From Xenophilus aerolatus (GTDB taxonomy: Bacteria; Pseudomonadota; Gammaproteobacteria; Burkholderiales; Burkholderiaceae_C): a stretch of DNA of 64,000 bases. Location of the stretch: NCBI GenBank assembly GCA_030418545.1, contig QAIB01000001.1, forward strand, positions 496,001-560,000, read 5' to 3'. Positions within the stretch are counted from its first letter, which is position 1; each line of letters starts with the position of its first letter. The translations under genes and the position numbers were made by a program. Under the pieces are notes generated by a model, which saw nothing but the letters and a program-made list of their open reading frames with translations, was not told the origin of the DNA and made no database searches. Positions 62,012 to 64,000 of this stretch are shown in pieces.

Positions 62012-62998
62012 ATGAGCAAGCCCAAGGTCCTGGTCGCCCGTGCGATCTTTCCCGAATCCATCGAGCGCCTCGCGCAGCACTTCGAGGTCGAGTCCAACCA
62101 GGCCGACGAGGTGTGGAGCAAGGCGCAGCTGATCGCCAGGCTGCAGGGCAAAGTGGGCGTGTTCACCACCGGCAGCGAGCGCATCGACGCCGAGCTGCTG
62201 GACGCCTGCCCCGGGCTGAAGATCTGCGCCAACATGGCCGTCGGCTACAACAACTTCGACACCGACGCCATGACCGCGCATGGCGTGCTGGGCACCAATG
62301 CGCCCGACGTGCTGACCGAGACCACGGCCGACTTCGGCTTCGCACTGCTGATGGCCACGGCGCGCCGCATCGCCGAGAGCGAGCATTTCCTGCGCGCCGG
62401 CCAATGGCAGAAGTGGGCCTACGACATGTTCTCGGGCAGCGACATCCACGGCAGCACGCTGGGCATCATCGGCATGGGCCGCATCGGGCAGGGCATCGCC
62501 AGGCGCGGCGCGCACGGCTTCGGCATGAAGGTGATCTACCACAACCGCTCGCGACTCGATGCGGCGCTCGAGGCGGAGTGCAAGGCGAGCTACGTGGGCA
62601 AGGACGAGCTGCTGAAGACAGCCGATCACGTCGTGCTCGTCGTGCCCTACACGCCGGCCTCGCACCACACCATCGGCGCGGCCGAGATCGCGCTCATGAA
62701 GCCCACTGCGACGCTGATCAACATCGCGCGCGGCGGCATCGTCGACGACGCGGCGCTGGCCGTGGCGCTCAAGGAGAAGCGCATCGCCGCCGCAGGCCTG
62801 GACGTGTTCGAAGGCGAGCCGAAGGTGCACCCGGACCTGCTCACCGTGCCGAACGTCGTGCTCACGCCGCACATCGCCAGCGCCACCGTGCCCACGCGCA
62901 AGGCCATGGCCGACCTGGCCGTCGACAACCTCATCGGCTACCTCGTGAACGGCAAGCCACTGACCCCCGTGAACCCGGCCGTGCTGGCCAAGAACTGA
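62012..62998 (+). CDS. D-2-hydroxyacid dehydrogenase (glyoxylate/hydroxypyruvate reductase-like)
   Basis: This NAD(P)-dependent enzyme has 328 residues, the usual size. The nucleotide loop is LGIIGMGRIGQGIARRG (about residue 150), the substrate-binding region is KICANMAVGYNNFD, the catalytic Arg is in NIARGGIVDDAAL, Glu is near FEGEPKVHPDLL, and the active His is in VLTPHIASATV. The sequence is nearest to glyoxylate reductase of the GhrB type. It follows the antiporter gene by ten bases and precedes rmuC by 16. Confidence 0.93.
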   Translation: MSKPKVLVARAIFPESIERLAQHFEVESNQADEVWSKAQLIARLQGKVGVFTTGSERIDAELLDACPGLKICANMAVGYNNFDTDAMTAHGVLGTNAPDVLTETTADFGFALLMATARRIAESEHFLRAGQWQKWAYDMFSGSDIHGSTLGIIGMGRIGQGIARRGAHGFGMKVIYHNRSRLDAALEAECKASYVGKDELLKTADHVVLVVPYTPASHHTIGAAEIALMKPTATLINIARGGIVDDAALAVALKEKRIAAAGLDVFEGEPKVHPDLLTVPNVVLTPHIASATVPTRKAMADLAVDNLIGYLVNGKPLTPVNPAVLAKN

Positions 62999-63014
62999 GC
63001 GACGAAGCCACCGG

Positions 63015-64000
63015 ATGCCCGCCTTACCTCTGGAGACCTGGCTGCTGCTTGCGCTGGCGGCCCTCAACCTGATCTTTGTGCTGGTGCTTCTGCTGCGCCG
63101 GCCCGCGCCGCCCGACCGCGAGGTGCTGGCGGCGGTGGTCGATGGTGCCGTCGACAAGGCCGAGCGCTCGCTGCGGCAGGAACTCGCCGATTCCGCCCGC
63201 GCCACCCGCCAGGAAAGCGCGCAGCAGCTCGCCACCTTCCAGCAGTCGCTGCTGGCGCAGGCGGCCGAGACGGCGCGCACGCAGAACGCGCAGATCGATG
63301 CCTTCGCCCAGCAGCTCGCCCGCATGCAGGGCACGCTAGGGGAAACGCTCAACAACCAGCTGCACGGGCTGACCGAATCGAACGCGCGCCGGCTGGCCGA
63401 GGTGCGCACCACGACCGAACAACTGCTCGGCCAATTGCAACAGACCCATGCCGGCAAGCTGGAAGAGGTCACGCTGTCGACCCAGGCCGCGCGGCGCGAG
63501 CAGGGCGAGGGGCTGGCGGCCTTCCAGGCGGCGCTGGTGCAGCAGGGCACGCATGCGATGCAGGCGCAGGCCGAGCGGCTGGACGCCTTCGCGCGCCAGA
63601 TCGACACGCTGCGCCAGTCGCTGGCCGAGGCGCTCAACACCCAGCTGCAGTCGCTCAGCGAGACCAACGCCCGCCGCATCGCCGAAGTGCGCGCGACCAT
63701 GGAGCAGCAGCTCACGCAGCTGCAGGCGAGCAACGCGACCAAGCTCGACGAGATGCGCCAGGTGGTCGACGAGAAGCTGCAGAGCACGCTGGAGGCGCGC
63801 CTGGGCGAGAGCTTCAAGCAGGTGGCCGAGCGGCTGGAGCAGGTCTACAAGGGCCTGGGCGAGATGCAGACGCTTGCGCAGGGGGTGGGCGACCTCAAGC
63901 ACCTGCTGACCAACGTGAAGACGCGCGGCATGTTCGGCGAGGCGCAGCTCGCGGCGCTGCTGGAGCACGTGCTGTCGCCCGAGCAGTACGCGGCGCAGAT
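63015..64000 (+). CDS. rmuC: DNA recombination protein RmuC, N-terminal part (runs off window)
   Basis: The ATG at 63015 opens a frame that is uninterrupted to the end of the window, giving 328 residues of a longer protein. One membrane helix at the N-terminus (TWLLLALAALNLIFVLVLLL) is followed by a long coiled coil. The start of the RmuC domain is seen at the end: VYKGLGEMQTLAQGVGDLKHLLTNVKTRGMFGEAQLAALL. Within the coiled coil a block of about 82 residues is repeated with a 95-residue period (NARRLAEVR at 123, NARRIAEVR at 218). RmuC limits inversions at short inverted repeats. Confidence 0.92.
   Translation, partial: MPALPLETWLLLALAALNLIFVLVLLLRRPAPPDREVLAAVVDGAVDKAERSLRQELADSARATRQESAQQLATFQQSLLAQAAETARTQNAQIDAFAQQLARMQGTLGETLNNQLHGLTESNARRLAEVRTTTEQLLGQLQQTHAGKLEEVTLSTQAARREQGEGLAAFQAALVQQGTHAMQAQAERLDAFARQIDTLRQSLAEALNTQLQSLSETNARRIAEVRATMEQQLTQLQASNATKLDEMRQVVDEKLQSTLEARLGESFKQVAERLEQVYKGLGEMQTLAQGVGDLKHLLTNVKTRGMFGEAQLAALLEHVLSPEQYAAQ

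Overview
The window is GC-rich, densely coded chromosomal DNA that looks like a betaproteobacterium of the Comamonadaceae, most like Variovorax or a close relative. The signs are several orphan TctC/Bug solute-binding proteins, a PHB phasin, an autotransporter with an extended signal peptide, an RpoD with a long Lys/Ala/Pro N-terminus, a dnaG-rpoD block, and a dispersed hairpin repeat of a type I associate with this family. The genus is an inference. I see no rRNA, tRNA, CRISPR array, insertion sequence or prophage.

Layout. 1-1544: a two-component pair, with the kinase cut by the window edge. 1818-3827: a lipoprotein with Ig-like and Kelch repeats. 4104-11791 (minus): a six-gene catabolic operon (CocE-type hydrolase, Bug protein, cyclase-family hydrolase, fumarylacetoacetase, acyl-CoA ligase, DUF6817-like/TPR protein) divergent from a TetR regulator at 11908, with two palindromes between them. 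13043-19060: small membrane proteins, three alpha/beta hydrolases and a DipZ gene split by an amber codon. 19075-21943: a GlxA-type regulator, a Bug protein and a DJ-1/PfpI protein. 21966-25767: an acyltransferase, a fused osmoprotectant-type binding protein/permease and a ROK protein. 25961-27355: a phospholipase D/cardiolipin synthase family protein.

27454-36380 is the most coherent metabolic block. A Rieske oxygenase, its reductase and a one-domain (core) MetE-like methionine synthase form a minus-strand operon. They diverge from a GntR/FCD regulator with two TGTATACA sites, and a full branched-chain-type ABC transporter follows. This suggests uptake and oxidative demethylation of a methylated substrate linked to methionine or C1 metabolism. 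36741-41115 has LysR, HMG-CoA-lyase-type, class III CoA-transferase and Bug genes, which together fit uptake, CoA activation and cleavage of a hydroxymethylglutarate-like acid.

41215-50361: a zinc-ribbon membrane protein, a 1617-residue autotransporter, an SMR transporter, a Bcr/CflA transporter and a frameshifted gene. 50470-64000: rpoD, dnaG, a YihY-family membrane protein, a short-chain dehydrogenase, a phasin whose promoter lies between two identical-type operators, a thioesterase, two small stress-type proteins, pncB, an antiporter, a 2-hydroxyacid dehydrogenase and the start of rmuC.

Cross-cutting points. At least six copies of a roughly 50-57 bp hairpin repeat are scattered through the window; one lies inside livG and one supplies a stop codon. 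Two genes carry single-base lesions (dipZ and the gene at 49185). I find no clear defence system; the best candidates for something undescribed are the oxygenase/core-MetE cluster and the fumarylacetoacetase operon.
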